Source of the DNA: Solirubrobacteraceae bacterium
GTDB lineage: Bacteria; Actinomycetota; Thermoleophilia; Solirubrobacterales; Solirubrobacteraceae
Length of the DNA: 64,000 nt
NCBI GenBank assembly: GCA_023230855.1
Contig: JALNWQ010000011.1
Coordinates: 62,001 to 126,000 of the forward strand
Direction: 5' to 3'
In this document: positions 8,544 through 15,440 of the stretch, piece after piece
How the letters are laid out: the number at the start of each line of letters is the position of its first letter
How positions within the stretch are numbered: position 1 is the stretch's first letter
Translations under genes and position numbers: made by a program
The notes under the pieces: model-generated
What the model was told of the DNA's origin: nothing
Databases searched by the model: none
The model's input: the letters and a program-made list of their open reading frames with translations, nothing else

Positions 8544-10393
8544 TCTCCGCGTTGATGGCGCTGCTCGACGCCGACGGTCGTCGGCTGCTCCGGGCCCAGG
8601 TGGCGGGGATCGTCGCCTTCGCGGTGCTGCAGGGCGTGGCGTTCGTCCTCATCGTCCCGATCGTCGACGCGCTGCTGCAGGGCGACGACGACCGCGCCAC
8701 CCGCTGGCTCGTCGTCCTCACCGCCGTCGCGGCGGCCGCGTCGGTGGCGTTCTACGCCCAGGCGATGATCGCCCACCGGCTGGGCACGGTCGTCGCGCGG
8801 ACCCTGCACCGCCGGTTGGGCGACCACGTCGCCGCGCTGCCGTTGGGCTGGTTCGGCGCGACGCGCGTCGGCGAGCTCACCCGCCTGTCGGGCCAGGGCG
8901 TGACCGACGTCATGACGTCGGCCGGGCACCTGCTGCGGCCGATGGTCGCCGCGCTCGTCACCCCCGCCACCGTCGTCGTGGCGATGTACGCCGTGGACTG
9001 GCGCCTGGCGCTCGCGACGACGCTCACCGCCCCGCTGATCTACGGCGCGCACCGCCTGTCCGGATGGTTGGCGCGGCGGGCCGCCGTCGACGTGCAGGCC
9101 ACCGCGTCCGACGCGGGCGGCCGGATCGTCGAGGCCGCCCAGATCCAGCCGGTCCTGCGCGCCTACGGGCAGGCCGGCGAGCACGACGCGCGACTCGACG
9201 ACGCGCTGCTCGCCCAGCACGCCGCGCGCCGCAGGCAGCTGTGGACGATGAGCATGGGGCTCGTCGCGTCGGCGCTCGCGGTGCAGCTCGCGTTCCTCGT
9301 CGTGATGATCGTCGGGGTCGACCTGGCGCTCGGCGGATCGATCGACGTGCCCGAGCTCGTCGCGCTGCTCGTCCTCGTCGCCCGGTTCGGCCAGCCGCTC
9401 GTCGAGGCCGCCGACATCGTCGGCGCGATCCGCGTCGCCCAGGGCAGCCTGCGCGCGATCGCCCGCGTCCTAGACACCCCCGCGCTGCCCGAGCCGACCG
9501 ATCCGCGGCGCCCGGTCGACGGGTCGGTGCGGCTGGAGGGGGTCGCGTTCGACTACGGACGGTCGGCGACGGATGGCGCCGGCCGGTCCTCCGGGCCCGC
9601 CGCGGGGTCGGGATCGAGCGGGGTCGCGTCGGCGGCGAAGGCCGGCGGCGGCGCACCCGCGGGATCGGCCGAGCGCACCCTCGAGGGGATCGACGTCGAC
9701 GTGCCGGCCGGGACGATGCTCGCGCTCGTCGGGCCGTCCGGGGCGGGCAAGACGACGGTCGCCCGGCTCGTCGCCCGGTTCTGGGACGTCGACGAGGGCA
9801 CGGTCCGCGTCGGCGGGGTCGACGTGCGCGACATCGCCACCGCCGACCTCATGGCCCACATCGCCGTGGTGTTCCAGGACGTCTACCTCTTCGACACGAC
9901 GATCGAGGAGAACGTCCGCGCCGGACGTCCCGACGCGACCGTCGACGAGGTCCGTGCCGCCGCCCGCGCGGCACGGGTCGACGAGATCGTCGATCGGCTG
10001 CCCGACGGGTGGGGCACCCGGGTCGGCGAGGGCGGCCACGCGCTGTCCGGCGGCGAGCGTCAGCGGGTGTCGATCGCCCGCGCGATCCTCAAGGACGCCC
10101 CGATCGTCCTCCTGGACGAGGCGACGTCGGCGCTGGATCCCGAGAACGAGGCGGCGGTCGACGCGGCCCTCGCCGAGCTCGCCCGCGACCGCACCGTCAT
10201 CGTCATCGCCCACCGCCTGTCGACCGTCGTCGGCGCCGACCGGATCGTCGTCCTCGAGGCCGGCCGGATCGCCGAGCACGGCCGCCACGCCGACCTGCTC
10301 GCCGCCGGCGGCCGCTACGCGTCGTTCTGGCGCGAGCGGACCCGGGCGCAGGGATGGCGGATCGAGCGGGCGGGGGCGACGGGGTCGGACTGA
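8540..10393 (+). CDS. ABC half-transporter, partner subunit with a low-complexity insertion in the ATPase
   Basis: 617 aa from GTG 8540; GGAGG lies just upstream and the start overlaps the previous stop (GTGA). It has an exporter-fold membrane domain and then an ATPase with GPSGAGKTT near residue 397, LSGGERQRVSIARA near 500, IVLLDEATSALD near 523 and VIAHRLST. Both the signature and the Walker B Glu are canonical here, while its partner carries LSGGEAQR and DEATAFAD. An unusual stretch rich in Gly, Ser and Ala (nt about 9565-9670) is inserted between the VAFDYGR strand and TLEGIDVDV, where other ATPases need only a few residues. Predicted heterodimer partner of the preceding protein. Confidence 0.85.
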   Translation: MISALMALLDADGRRLLRAQVAGIVAFAVLQGVAFVLIVPIVDALLQGDDDRATRWLVVLTAVAAAASVAFYAQAMIAHRLGTVVARTLHRRLGDHVAALPLGWFGATRVGELTRLSGQGVTDVMTSAGHLLRPMVAALVTPATVVVAMYAVDWRLALATTLTAPLIYGAHRLSGWLARRAAVDVQATASDAGGRIVEAAQIQPVLRAYGQAGEHDARLDDALLAQHAARRRQLWTMSMGLVASALAVQLAFLVVMIVGVDLALGGSIDVPELVALLVLVARFGQPLVEAADIVGAIRVAQGSLRAIARVLDTPALPEPTDPRRPVDGSVRLEGVAFDYGRSATDGAGRSSGPAAGSGSSGVASAAKAGGGAPAGSAERTLEGIDVDVPAGTMLALVGPSGAGKTTVARLVARFWDVDEGTVRVGGVDVRDIATADLMAHIAVVFQDVYLFDTTIEENVRAGRPDATVDEVRAAARAARVDEIVDRLPDGWGTRVGEGGHALSGGERQRVSIARAILKDAPIVLLDEATSALDPENEAAVDAALAELARDRTVIVIAHRLSTVVGADRIVVLEAGRIAEHGRHADLLAAGGRYASFWRERTRAQGWRIERAGATGSD

Positions 10394-10463
10394 CGCCGAC
10401 GGCGTCGCGGGGCGACGCCGGCGCGTCGGGCGGCGTGGACGGCCGAGCGCCGGAACACGGCCG

Positions 10464-10937
10464 TCAGGCGGACGGGGGCGCGACCCCTCGGTCCGACGGG
10501 AACGCGGGTCCGCGTCGATCGTCCACGACCTCGACGCGGACCCCGACCGCGTCGTACGTCGGGCGGGCGCGGGCGTCGCGCGTGGCGAGGGTCGCGTCGT
10601 GCTCGCGGGCGGCCAGCGCGACCAACCCGTCGTACGTCGCCCCGCCCGCGACGCCGCGTCGGGCCAGCTCGCGCGGAGCCCTCGTGGCCACCGCGCCCGA
10701 CAGCGACAGGGGGTCGGCGAAGCCGTCCTCGATGAGGAGGACGGCGTCGTCCGGCCGCACGCGCGCATCGCCCGGAAGCCGGGTCAGCACGGCGTACGTC
10801 TCGGCCAGCGCGTGACCGCTGAGGCGCAGCTCGCGCCCTGCGGCCCAGTCCCGGACGGCGTCGTGCGCCTCGTGCGATGCGACGAGGAGCGGCACCGCCA
10901 CGCTCGTGTCGACCGCCCGCGGCGGCGGGTGGCTCAC
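10464..10937 (-). CDS. vapC: PIN-domain toxin, VapC family
   Basis: 157 aa. VapC toxins are Mg-dependent ribonucleases, usually cutting tRNA or rRNA. The acidic active-site pattern is visible: Asp in AVDTSVAVPLL near the N-terminus, Glu in HALAETYAVL, Asp in TYDGLVALAA and Asp in LATRDARA. It starts at GTG 10937, overlapping the stop of the antitoxin gene (GTGA), the normal order for vapBC. The approximately 20 C-terminal residues (after VEVVDDRR) look like a disordered tail. The target RNA is unknown. Confidence 0.88.
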   Translation of the reverse strand: MSHPPPRAVDTSVAVPLLVASHEAHDAVRDWAAGRELRLSGHALAETYAVLTRLPGDARVRPDDAVLLIEDGFADPLSLSGAVATRAPRELARRGVAGGATYDGLVALAAREHDATLATRDARARPTYDAVGVRVEVVDDRRGPAFPSDRGVAPPSA

Positions 10938-11173
10938 CGGCGGCCCGCGTCGATCAGCGCGAACATCGCATCGTCGGTGACGACCGTGTCCGCCCGTGCG
11001 ACGAGCCGTCCGTCGGCGGCGCGCTCGAGCCGGGCCGTGCGTCCGCCGGGAGTCACCTGGAGCCCGGCGCCGTAGAGCGACACGTCGACCTTGGTCCCGG
11101 CCGCCAGACCGAGCGCGTCGCGAAGCGCCTTCGGCAGCAGCAGACGTCCACCGGAGTCGATCGTCGCTTCCAT
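10934..11173 (-). CDS. vapB: AbrB/MazE-fold antitoxin, VapB family
   Basis: 79 aa from ATG 11173. An ATG at 11272 would add 33 residues with no family resemblance, and the promoter lies between the two. The N-terminus reads EATIDSGGRLLLPKALRDALGL, the swapped-hairpin AbrB DNA-binding fold; the C-terminal half would neutralise VapC. TACGCT sits exactly 6 nt before the ATG, so the transcript is probably leaderless. A 7-bp inverted repeat spans that hexamer and is a likely autoregulatory operator. Confidence 0.85.
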   Translation of the reverse strand: MEATIDSGGRLLLPKALRDALGLAAGTKVDVSLYGAGLQVTPGGRTARLERAADGRLVARADTVVTDDAMFALIDAGRR

Positions 11174-11203
11174 GGGATCAGCGTACCATCGGAATCCCAT
11201 TCC
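11172..11203 (-). promoter_or_regulatory. vapBC promoter with overlapping inverted-repeat operator
   Basis: On the minus strand TACGCT (11185-11180) is followed by 6 nt and then the vapB ATG. Arms ATGGGAT (11172-11178) and ATCCCAT (11194-11200) form a perfect 7-bp inverted repeat with a 15-nt spacer across the hexamer. GGAAT/ATTCC (11191-11203) forms a second, smaller repeat. This geometry suits repression by the VapBC complex. Confidence 0.55.
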
Positions 11204-11306
11204 GAGTCCGGGGCGCGGTGGCGCCCATCGATCGACGGACGCGAGACCCAGAGGTCGAATCCGTTGGGGCATCGCTCCATCGACCGACAGGCCGATGCCT
11301 CCGCCG

Positions 11307-12164
11307 TCAGAACACGACCGTCGACCGGCGGTGGACGATCACCCGGTCCTGCAGGTGCCAGCGGACCGCGCGGCCGAGGACCTGCCGCTCGACGTCGGCC
11401 CCCAGGGCGACGAGCTCGTCGAGGGTGGCGCGGTGGTCGATCCGGACGACGTCCTGCTCGATGATCGGGCCGGCGTCGAGCTCCTCGGTGACGTAGTGCG
11501 CGGTCGCGCCGACGATCTTCACCCCGCGCTCGCGGGCCTGCCGGTACGGCTCGGCCCCGACGAACGCCGGCAGGAACGAGTGGTGGATGTTGATCACCGG
11601 CCGACCGACCCGGTCGAGGAACCCCCCGGTGAGGATCTGCATGTACCGCGCCAGGACGACGAGGTCGGGGGCCTCCTCCCCCACGATCCGCAGGATCTCC
11701 GCCTCGGCCTCGGGCCGGTTGGCCCGGGTCGCCGGCACGTGGTGGTACGGGACCCCGAACCGCTCGACGCGCTCGCGGTGGTCGGGGTGGTTCGAGACGA
11801 CGCACGCGATGTCCGCCCCGAGCTCGCCGCGCTCCCACCGCCACAGCAGCTCGGTCAGGCCGTGTGGCTCGCGCGACACGAGGACGACGATCCGGCGCGG
11901 CTCGTCGACCGGCACCAGGCGCCAGGTCATGTCGTGCGGCGCGGCGACGGTGGCCGCGAAGTCGGCCCGCAGCGCGTCGAGCCCGGCGGCGCCGCCCGGC
12001 ACGTCGACGACGATCCGGCTGAAGAACACCGGCGGGTCGCCCCCGGCCGCGTGCTGGTCGAGCTCGACGATGTTCGCCCCGTGGCGGGCGAGCAACCCCG
12101 ACGTCGCCGCGACGATCCCCGGGCGGTCGGGACAGTCGATGAGCAGCCGGGCGCGGACGGGCAC
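11307..12164 (-). CDS. purU: Formyltetrahydrofolate deformylase
   Basis: 285 aa, normal length. PurU hydrolyses 10-formyl-THF to formate and THF, supplying formate for purine synthesis and balancing one-carbon pools. An N-terminal ACT domain (LLIDCPDRPGIVAATSGLL, residues 7-25) precedes a formyltransferase domain with the catalytic Asn-His-Asp set: NIHHSFLPAF near residue 190 and the Asp in TEELDAGPI near 230. The start is GTG 12164, and TAGCCT (12176-12171) lies exactly 6 nt upstream, so it is probably leaderless. It stands alone, divergent from cobF. Confidence 0.93.
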   Translation of the reverse strand: MPVRARLLIDCPDRPGIVAATSGLLARHGANIVELDQHAAGGDPPVFFSRIVVDVPGGAAGLDALRADFAATVAAPHDMTWRLVPVDEPRRIVVLVSREPHGLTELLWRWERGELGADIACVVSNHPDHRERVERFGVPYHHVPATRANRPEAEAEILRIVGEEAPDLVVLARYMQILTGGFLDRVGRPVINIHHSFLPAFVGAEPYRQARERGVKIVGATAHYVTEELDAGPIIEQDVVRIDHRATLDELVALGADVERQVLGRAVRWHLQDRVIVHRRSTVVF

Positions 12165-12170
12165 CGGAGC

Positions 12171-12176
12171 AGGCTA
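12171..12176 (-). promoter_or_regulatory. -10 hexamer of the leaderless purU promoter
   Basis: TAGCCT on the minus strand is separated from the purU GTG by 6 nt (GCTCCG). No Shine-Dalgarno sequence can fit in that space, which supports leaderless initiation. No convincing -35 was seen. Confidence 0.45.
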
Positions 12177-12282
12177 CGCCGTGGCGCACGTGCGGACGGG
12201 ACCGGGGCGGGGCGGCGTATCGTCGGGACGACGGCCGTCGCGGCCGGACGGCCCGGCCGCCCGTCGACGAAGGAGCGCCGAG

Positions 12283-12384
12283 GTGCCCGCCACCAGCCCC
12301 GATCCAGCGATCCCCGACGCCGCGGAGGCGCGGGCCGATCGACGCGGGACCGTCGGCGCGATCCGTCGATCGGGAGGCCGCTGA
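12283..12384 (+). CDS. Mini-ORF (33 aa) coupled to the first cobF
   Basis: A GTG-started reading frame with a good AAGGAG seven nt upstream. It ends in TGA overlapping the cobF start (TGATG), so ribosomes could pass directly to cobF. The peptide is rich in Ala, Pro, Asp and Arg with no recognisable domain. It may be a leader peptide, a real microprotein or a fortuitous frame; a comparable arrangement occurs before cobN. Confidence 0.35.
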   Translation: MPATSPDPAIPDAAEARADRRGTVGAIRRSGGR

Positions 12385-13157
12385 TGCGCCGGGTGCTCGT
12401 CGTCGGGGTCGGGTGCGGACATCCCGACCAGGTGACCGTGCAGGCGGTCCGGGCGCTCGACGAGGCCGACGCGCTGCTCGTCGTGCGCAAGGAGGGACGG
12501 GAGGCGCTGGCCGCGGAGCGGCAGGCGATCATCGACCGCCACCGGACCGCCGGGCCGTTGCCGACGGTCGCGCTCGAGGATCCGCACCGGCCGTGGCGGA
12601 CCGACCCCGACTACGACGCCGCGGTCGCCCGGTGGCAGGAGCAGCGCGCCGAGCGGTGGGGTCGCGCGATCGCCGACGCGGTGCCCGACGGCGGAGCGGC
12701 GTTGTTCCTCGCCTGGGGCGACCCGTCGCTCTACGAGTCCACCCTGTCGATCGTCCGCGAGATCGACGCGCGCGGCGACGTGCCGATCGAGATCGAGGTC
12801 ATCCCGGGGGTGAGCGCCCTGCACGCGTTGACCGCCCGGCACGCGGTCCCGCTCAACCGCGTCGGCCGGCCGGTGCTCGTGTCGCCTGCGCGCCTGCTCA
12901 CCGACGGGCTGCCGGACGGGAACGACGACGTCGTCCTCATGCTCGACGTCCACGGCGCGCTCGCGTCGATCCCCGCCGACGGGATCGACGTGTACTGGGG
13001 CGCCTACCTCGGCACCGACGACGAGCTGCTCGTCAGCGGCCCGCTCGCCGACGTCCGCGACCGGATCGCGGAGCTGCGCGAGGAGGCCGCCGCCCGGAAG
13101 GGCTGGATGTTCGACATCGCCCTGCTGCGCCGCCGCGTCGACGGAGCGGCGTGGTGA
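12384..13157 (+). CDS. cobF: Precorrin-6A synthase (deacetylating), copy 1 (orphan)
   Basis: 257 aa, the same length as copy 2. CobF uses SAM to methylate C1 of precorrin-5 and releases the acetyl group in the aerobic B12 pathway. The N-terminus VVGVGCGHPDQVTVQAV (residues 6-22) is the SAM-methyltransferase glycine loop; FLAWGDPSLYESTL and EVIPGVSALHALTARH follow at roughly 108 and 138. It resembles the copy at 26278 along its whole length without gaps, about 70 percent identical by eye, with long near-identical DNA stretches near the 3' end. GGGAGG lies upstream of the ATG. It stands apart from the cob operon, next to purU. Confidence 0.92.
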   Translation: MRRVLVVGVGCGHPDQVTVQAVRALDEADALLVVRKEGREALAAERQAIIDRHRTAGPLPTVALEDPHRPWRTDPDYDAAVARWQEQRAERWGRAIADAVPDGGAALFLAWGDPSLYESTLSIVREIDARGDVPIEIEVIPGVSALHALTARHAVPLNRVGRPVLVSPARLLTDGLPDGNDDVVLMLDVHGALASIPADGIDVYWGAYLGTDDELLVSGPLADVRDRIAELREEAAARKGWMFDIALLRRRVDGAAW

Positions 13158-13161
13158 CGGC

Positions 13162-14796
13162 TCACTCCGCCGCCGCGGTGAGCACCTCGATCGTGCCGGC
13201 GTGACCGTCGACGCGGACGACGTCGCCGGTCCGCAGCTGCGACGTCACGTCCTCCAGGCCCATGACGCACGGCAGGCCGAGCTCGCGGGCGACGACGGCG
13301 GCGTGGCTCATCGCGCCGCCGACCTCGACGACGAGCGCGGCCGAGCAGTACATGATCGACGCCCAGCTCGGGTCGGTGAACGGGGCGACGAGGATCTCGC
13401 CGTCCTCGACGTCGTCGAAGTCCGGGTCGAGCACGACGCGGACCGGGCCCTCGACCACGCCGTTGCTCACCCCGGTGCCGGTGAGCGTCGTCCCGGCGGC
13501 CACCCGGTCCTGCGCCACCGGGGCGGTCGCGTCCGGCCGGCCGCGCCAGGCGGACTTCATCGACAGCGCGGCGTGGGCGTCGCGCTGGGTCCGGCGCGCG
13601 GCGACGTGGTCCTGCAGCCGCGACGACGGATCCACCGTCAGCAGCTCGTCCATCGTCAGGTGGAAGACGTCGTCCGGATCGTCGAGCGCACCGGAGCGGA
13701 CCAGCGCCTCGCCGGTCTGCCGGGCGGCGGCGCGCGCGACGTCGAGCGACCGGAGGAACGCCGCCTTGCCCAGGCCACGGGTGGGGTTGTAGCGCTGGGC
13801 GAGCCACAGCACGAGCTCCGCCTTCGCGCGGCCGCGCAACCCGACGGCCCGCAGCACCTCGCGCCGTGCGGCCTCGCGGTCGGCCGCGCGGCCGCGCAAC
13901 AGCTCGTCCGGGCTCTCGCTCTCGGGCCGGCGGCGGTAGTGCTCGACGAGGGTGAGTACCGGGGAGGGATCCTCGCGCCACACGCGGGCGGAGATCTCGC
14001 CCTCCATCGGACCGTGGAACCCGTGCTCGGCGACGAACGCCTCGACGGTCATCCGGTCGCGCGACATCGCCCACAGCCCCTCGACGACCGCGAGCTCGGC
14101 GTGCGAGCCCTGCCCGGCGAGCAGTCGACCGGCCAGCTCGGGATCGCCGGCGGCGGCCGCCAGCGCGTTGACCTGGTCGTACACCGGGGTGACGCCGACG
14201 AAGTTGTTGAGGATCTGGAGGTAGAGCGCGCGGTCGAACCAGCTCTGCGCGCGACGGAACCGGGCCCGGGCGGCGGCGATGTCCGTCGTGGGGCCGGCCG
14301 CGAGCTCGCTCGCCCACCACGTCGCGGTGTCGGCGTCGATCCGGGCCATGTTGCGCGGGATCGACAGGAACGCCGGCGGGGTCCGGCGCAGCACCCGCAG
14401 CGCGTACGCCTTGGTCGGGTCGGACGTGAACCCCTCGGGCAGCTCGCCGAACATCGACACCGCGACGTCGGCGCCGCTCGCGCCCGGGATCCGGTCGCCC
14501 ATCTCGCCCAGGCGCGTGACGTTGCCGGCGATCCGGCCGTGGAACACCCCGAGGAACCGCTCGTCCCCGATCGGCGGCACGGCGTCCTCGGGCTCGGTGA
14601 GCGTGCCGACGGTGCGGAAGGTGCGGCGCACCGCCCGCTCGCCGATCCCCGACCAGAACGACCAGTTGAGCGCGGTGAGGACCCCGGGGACCGCCTCGCC
14701 GAAGTTCGTCGTCGTCCAGAACGCGTCGGACGTGCGGATCGGGTCGAGGACGTCGACGGTGGCGGGATCGACGAGGGCGGCCTGCGGCGTGGTCAT
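13162..14796 (-). CDS. PEP-utilising (phosphohistidine swivel) domain protein without an ATP-grasp domain
   Basis: 544 aa. The C-terminal domain ends with GGAMSHAAVVARELGLP (residues about 493-509), the signature of the swivelling domain of PEP synthase, PPDK and rifampicin phosphotransferase; His498 would be the phosphorylated residue. The first approximately 400 residues are helical and do not show the PPDK_N ATP-grasp motifs, so the protein cannot by itself make the phosphohistidine as those enzymes do. It may work with a separate ATP-grasp partner or transfer phosphate to an unknown substrate. The stop lies 4 bp from the convergent cobF stop. Confidence 0.72.
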   Translation of the reverse strand: MTTPQAALVDPATVDVLDPIRTSDAFWTTTNFGEAVPGVLTALNWSFWSGIGERAVRRTFRTVGTLTEPEDAVPPIGDERFLGVFHGRIAGNVTRLGEMGDRIPGASGADVAVSMFGELPEGFTSDPTKAYALRVLRRTPPAFLSIPRNMARIDADTATWWASELAAGPTTDIAAARARFRRAQSWFDRALYLQILNNFVGVTPVYDQVNALAAAAGDPELAGRLLAGQGSHAELAVVEGLWAMSRDRMTVEAFVAEHGFHGPMEGEISARVWREDPSPVLTLVEHYRRRPESESPDELLRGRAADREAARREVLRAVGLRGRAKAELVLWLAQRYNPTRGLGKAAFLRSLDVARAAARQTGEALVRSGALDDPDDVFHLTMDELLTVDPSSRLQDHVAARRTQRDAHAALSMKSAWRGRPDATAPVAQDRVAAGTTLTGTGVSNGVVEGPVRVVLDPDFDDVEDGEILVAPFTDPSWASIMYCSAALVVEVGGAMSHAAVVARELGLPCVMGLEDVTSQLRTGDVVRVDGHAGTIEVLTAAAE

Positions 14797-14848
14797 GGCA
14801 TCTACGGATCGGGTCGAGACGGACGCGGCCGGGCCGCCGGACCACCAT

Positions 14849-14881
14849 TCCTACCACTGAACACTCTGTCTGTGTGGGAAG
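14849..14881. promoter_or_regulatory. Imperfect palindrome in a low-GC divergent promoter region
   Basis: The intergenic segment between the PEP-utilising gene and the small membrane protein contains TTCC...ACAC (N7) GTGT.GGGAA, an interrupted inverted repeat in a locally AT-richer stretch. TAGGAA on the minus strand could be a -10 for the leftward gene. A regulator-binding site is possible but unproven. Confidence 0.3.
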
Positions 14882-14943
14882 TCGGACGAGGATTCTGGTC
14901 GCATGACGCGGACGGACGGCCGGTCGGTGGCAGACTGCGAGCC

Positions 14944-15111
14944 GTGGACGCGCTCTACGTGTTCTTCGGGGTCCTCGTGCCGTTCGTCGTCCTCGCCCTG
15001 CTCTTCGGCGGCACGGTCGCGCGCGACGTGCGCCAGTACTTCGGCGTGGCGCTCCTCGTCGCCGTCGGAACGGTGATCTACCTGGGCCTCACCGGGCACC
15101 TCAACGACTGA
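14944..15111 (+). CDS. Small two-helix membrane protein, function unknown
   Basis: 55 aa from GTG 14944. Two hydrophobic segments are clear: YVFFGVLVPFVVLALLFGG (residues 5-23) and YFGVALLVAVGTVIYLGL (32-49), separated by a charged TVARDVRQ loop. It lies about 50 nt before the cobN riboswitch but ends before it, so it probably has its own transcript. It lacks the His-rich tail of CbtB cobalt transporters, and I do not recognise the family. Confidence 0.6.
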   Translation: MDALYVFFGVLVPFVVLALLFGGTVARDVRQYFGVALLVAVGTVIYLGLTGHLND

Positions 15112-15150
15112 CCGGGTGGGAGCCCGGCGACCCGGCCGCAACGGTCCCGC

Positions 15151-15266
15151 TACGATCGGCGGACCGCGTGGCGGTGCGAGGAACCCGGTGTGAGTCCGGG
15201 ACGGTCGCGCCACTGTGACCGGGCGCCCCAGGCGCCCGGGAGTCAGAGACTCCCCGCCACGGAACC
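15151..15266 (+). promoter_or_regulatory. Cobalamin riboswitch controlling the cobN operon, with upstream promoter
   Basis: TACGAT (15151-15156) is a plausible -10. From about 15165 the RNA shows conserved B12-element blocks: GGTGTGAGTCCGGGAC, CGCCACTGT and the B12 box AGTCAGAGAC, with a GGGCGCC/GGCGCCC hairpin between them and closing stem GCGG/CCGC. The short form resembles class II cobalamin riboswitches. Binding of cobalamin would be expected to lower expression of the downstream operon. Confidence 0.88.
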
Positions 15267-15302
15267 TCGAACGCCGGGACGCCCGATCCCGAGGAGGCAC
15301 CA

Positions 15303-15440
15303 GTGCACCATCCCGCTCCGCCCGCCGGGCTCGTCCCGGCACCGACCGTCGGCTCCCACCCGGACGCCGCCGGCTCCGGCACGCGCTCCGGCCTTCCGGC
15401 CGGACCTGCCGCCCCCGACCGGGGCCCGCGGTCGTGCTGA
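15303..15440 (+). CDS. Leader mini-ORF (45 aa) between riboswitch and cobN
   Basis: A GTG start at 15303 is preceded by GAGGAGG at 15291-15297, the strongest Shine-Dalgarno sequence in this part of the window; cobN itself has none. The frame ends at TGA 15438-15440, 7 nt inside cobN, so cobN translation is probably reached by coupling. The peptide begins VHHPAPPAGLVPAP and is rich in Pro, Gly and Ala, with no domain. If the riboswitch controls translation, this ribosome-binding site rather than cobN's own would be its target. Confidence 0.5.
   Translation: MHHPAPPAGLVPAPTVGSHPDAAGSGTRSGLPAGPAAPDRGPRSC

Noticed and set aside
8497..10815. 772-codon plus-strand frame overlapping the second ABC gene
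   Set aside because: It is out of frame with the ABC motifs and is almost entirely Arg/Pro/Gly-rich.
11280..11306. Possible mobile-element boundary between vapBC and purU
   Set aside because: No terminal inverted repeats, target-site duplication or transposase could be seen.
11091..12384. Extension of the first cobF frame upstream across purU
   Set aside because: It is antisense to purU; the ATG at 12384 has GGGAGG upstream and matches the length of copy 2.
14944..15111. Assignment of the small membrane protein as the cobalt transporter subunit CbtB
   Set aside because: It has two helices and lacks the C-terminal His-rich motif of CbtB, so the name is not supported.
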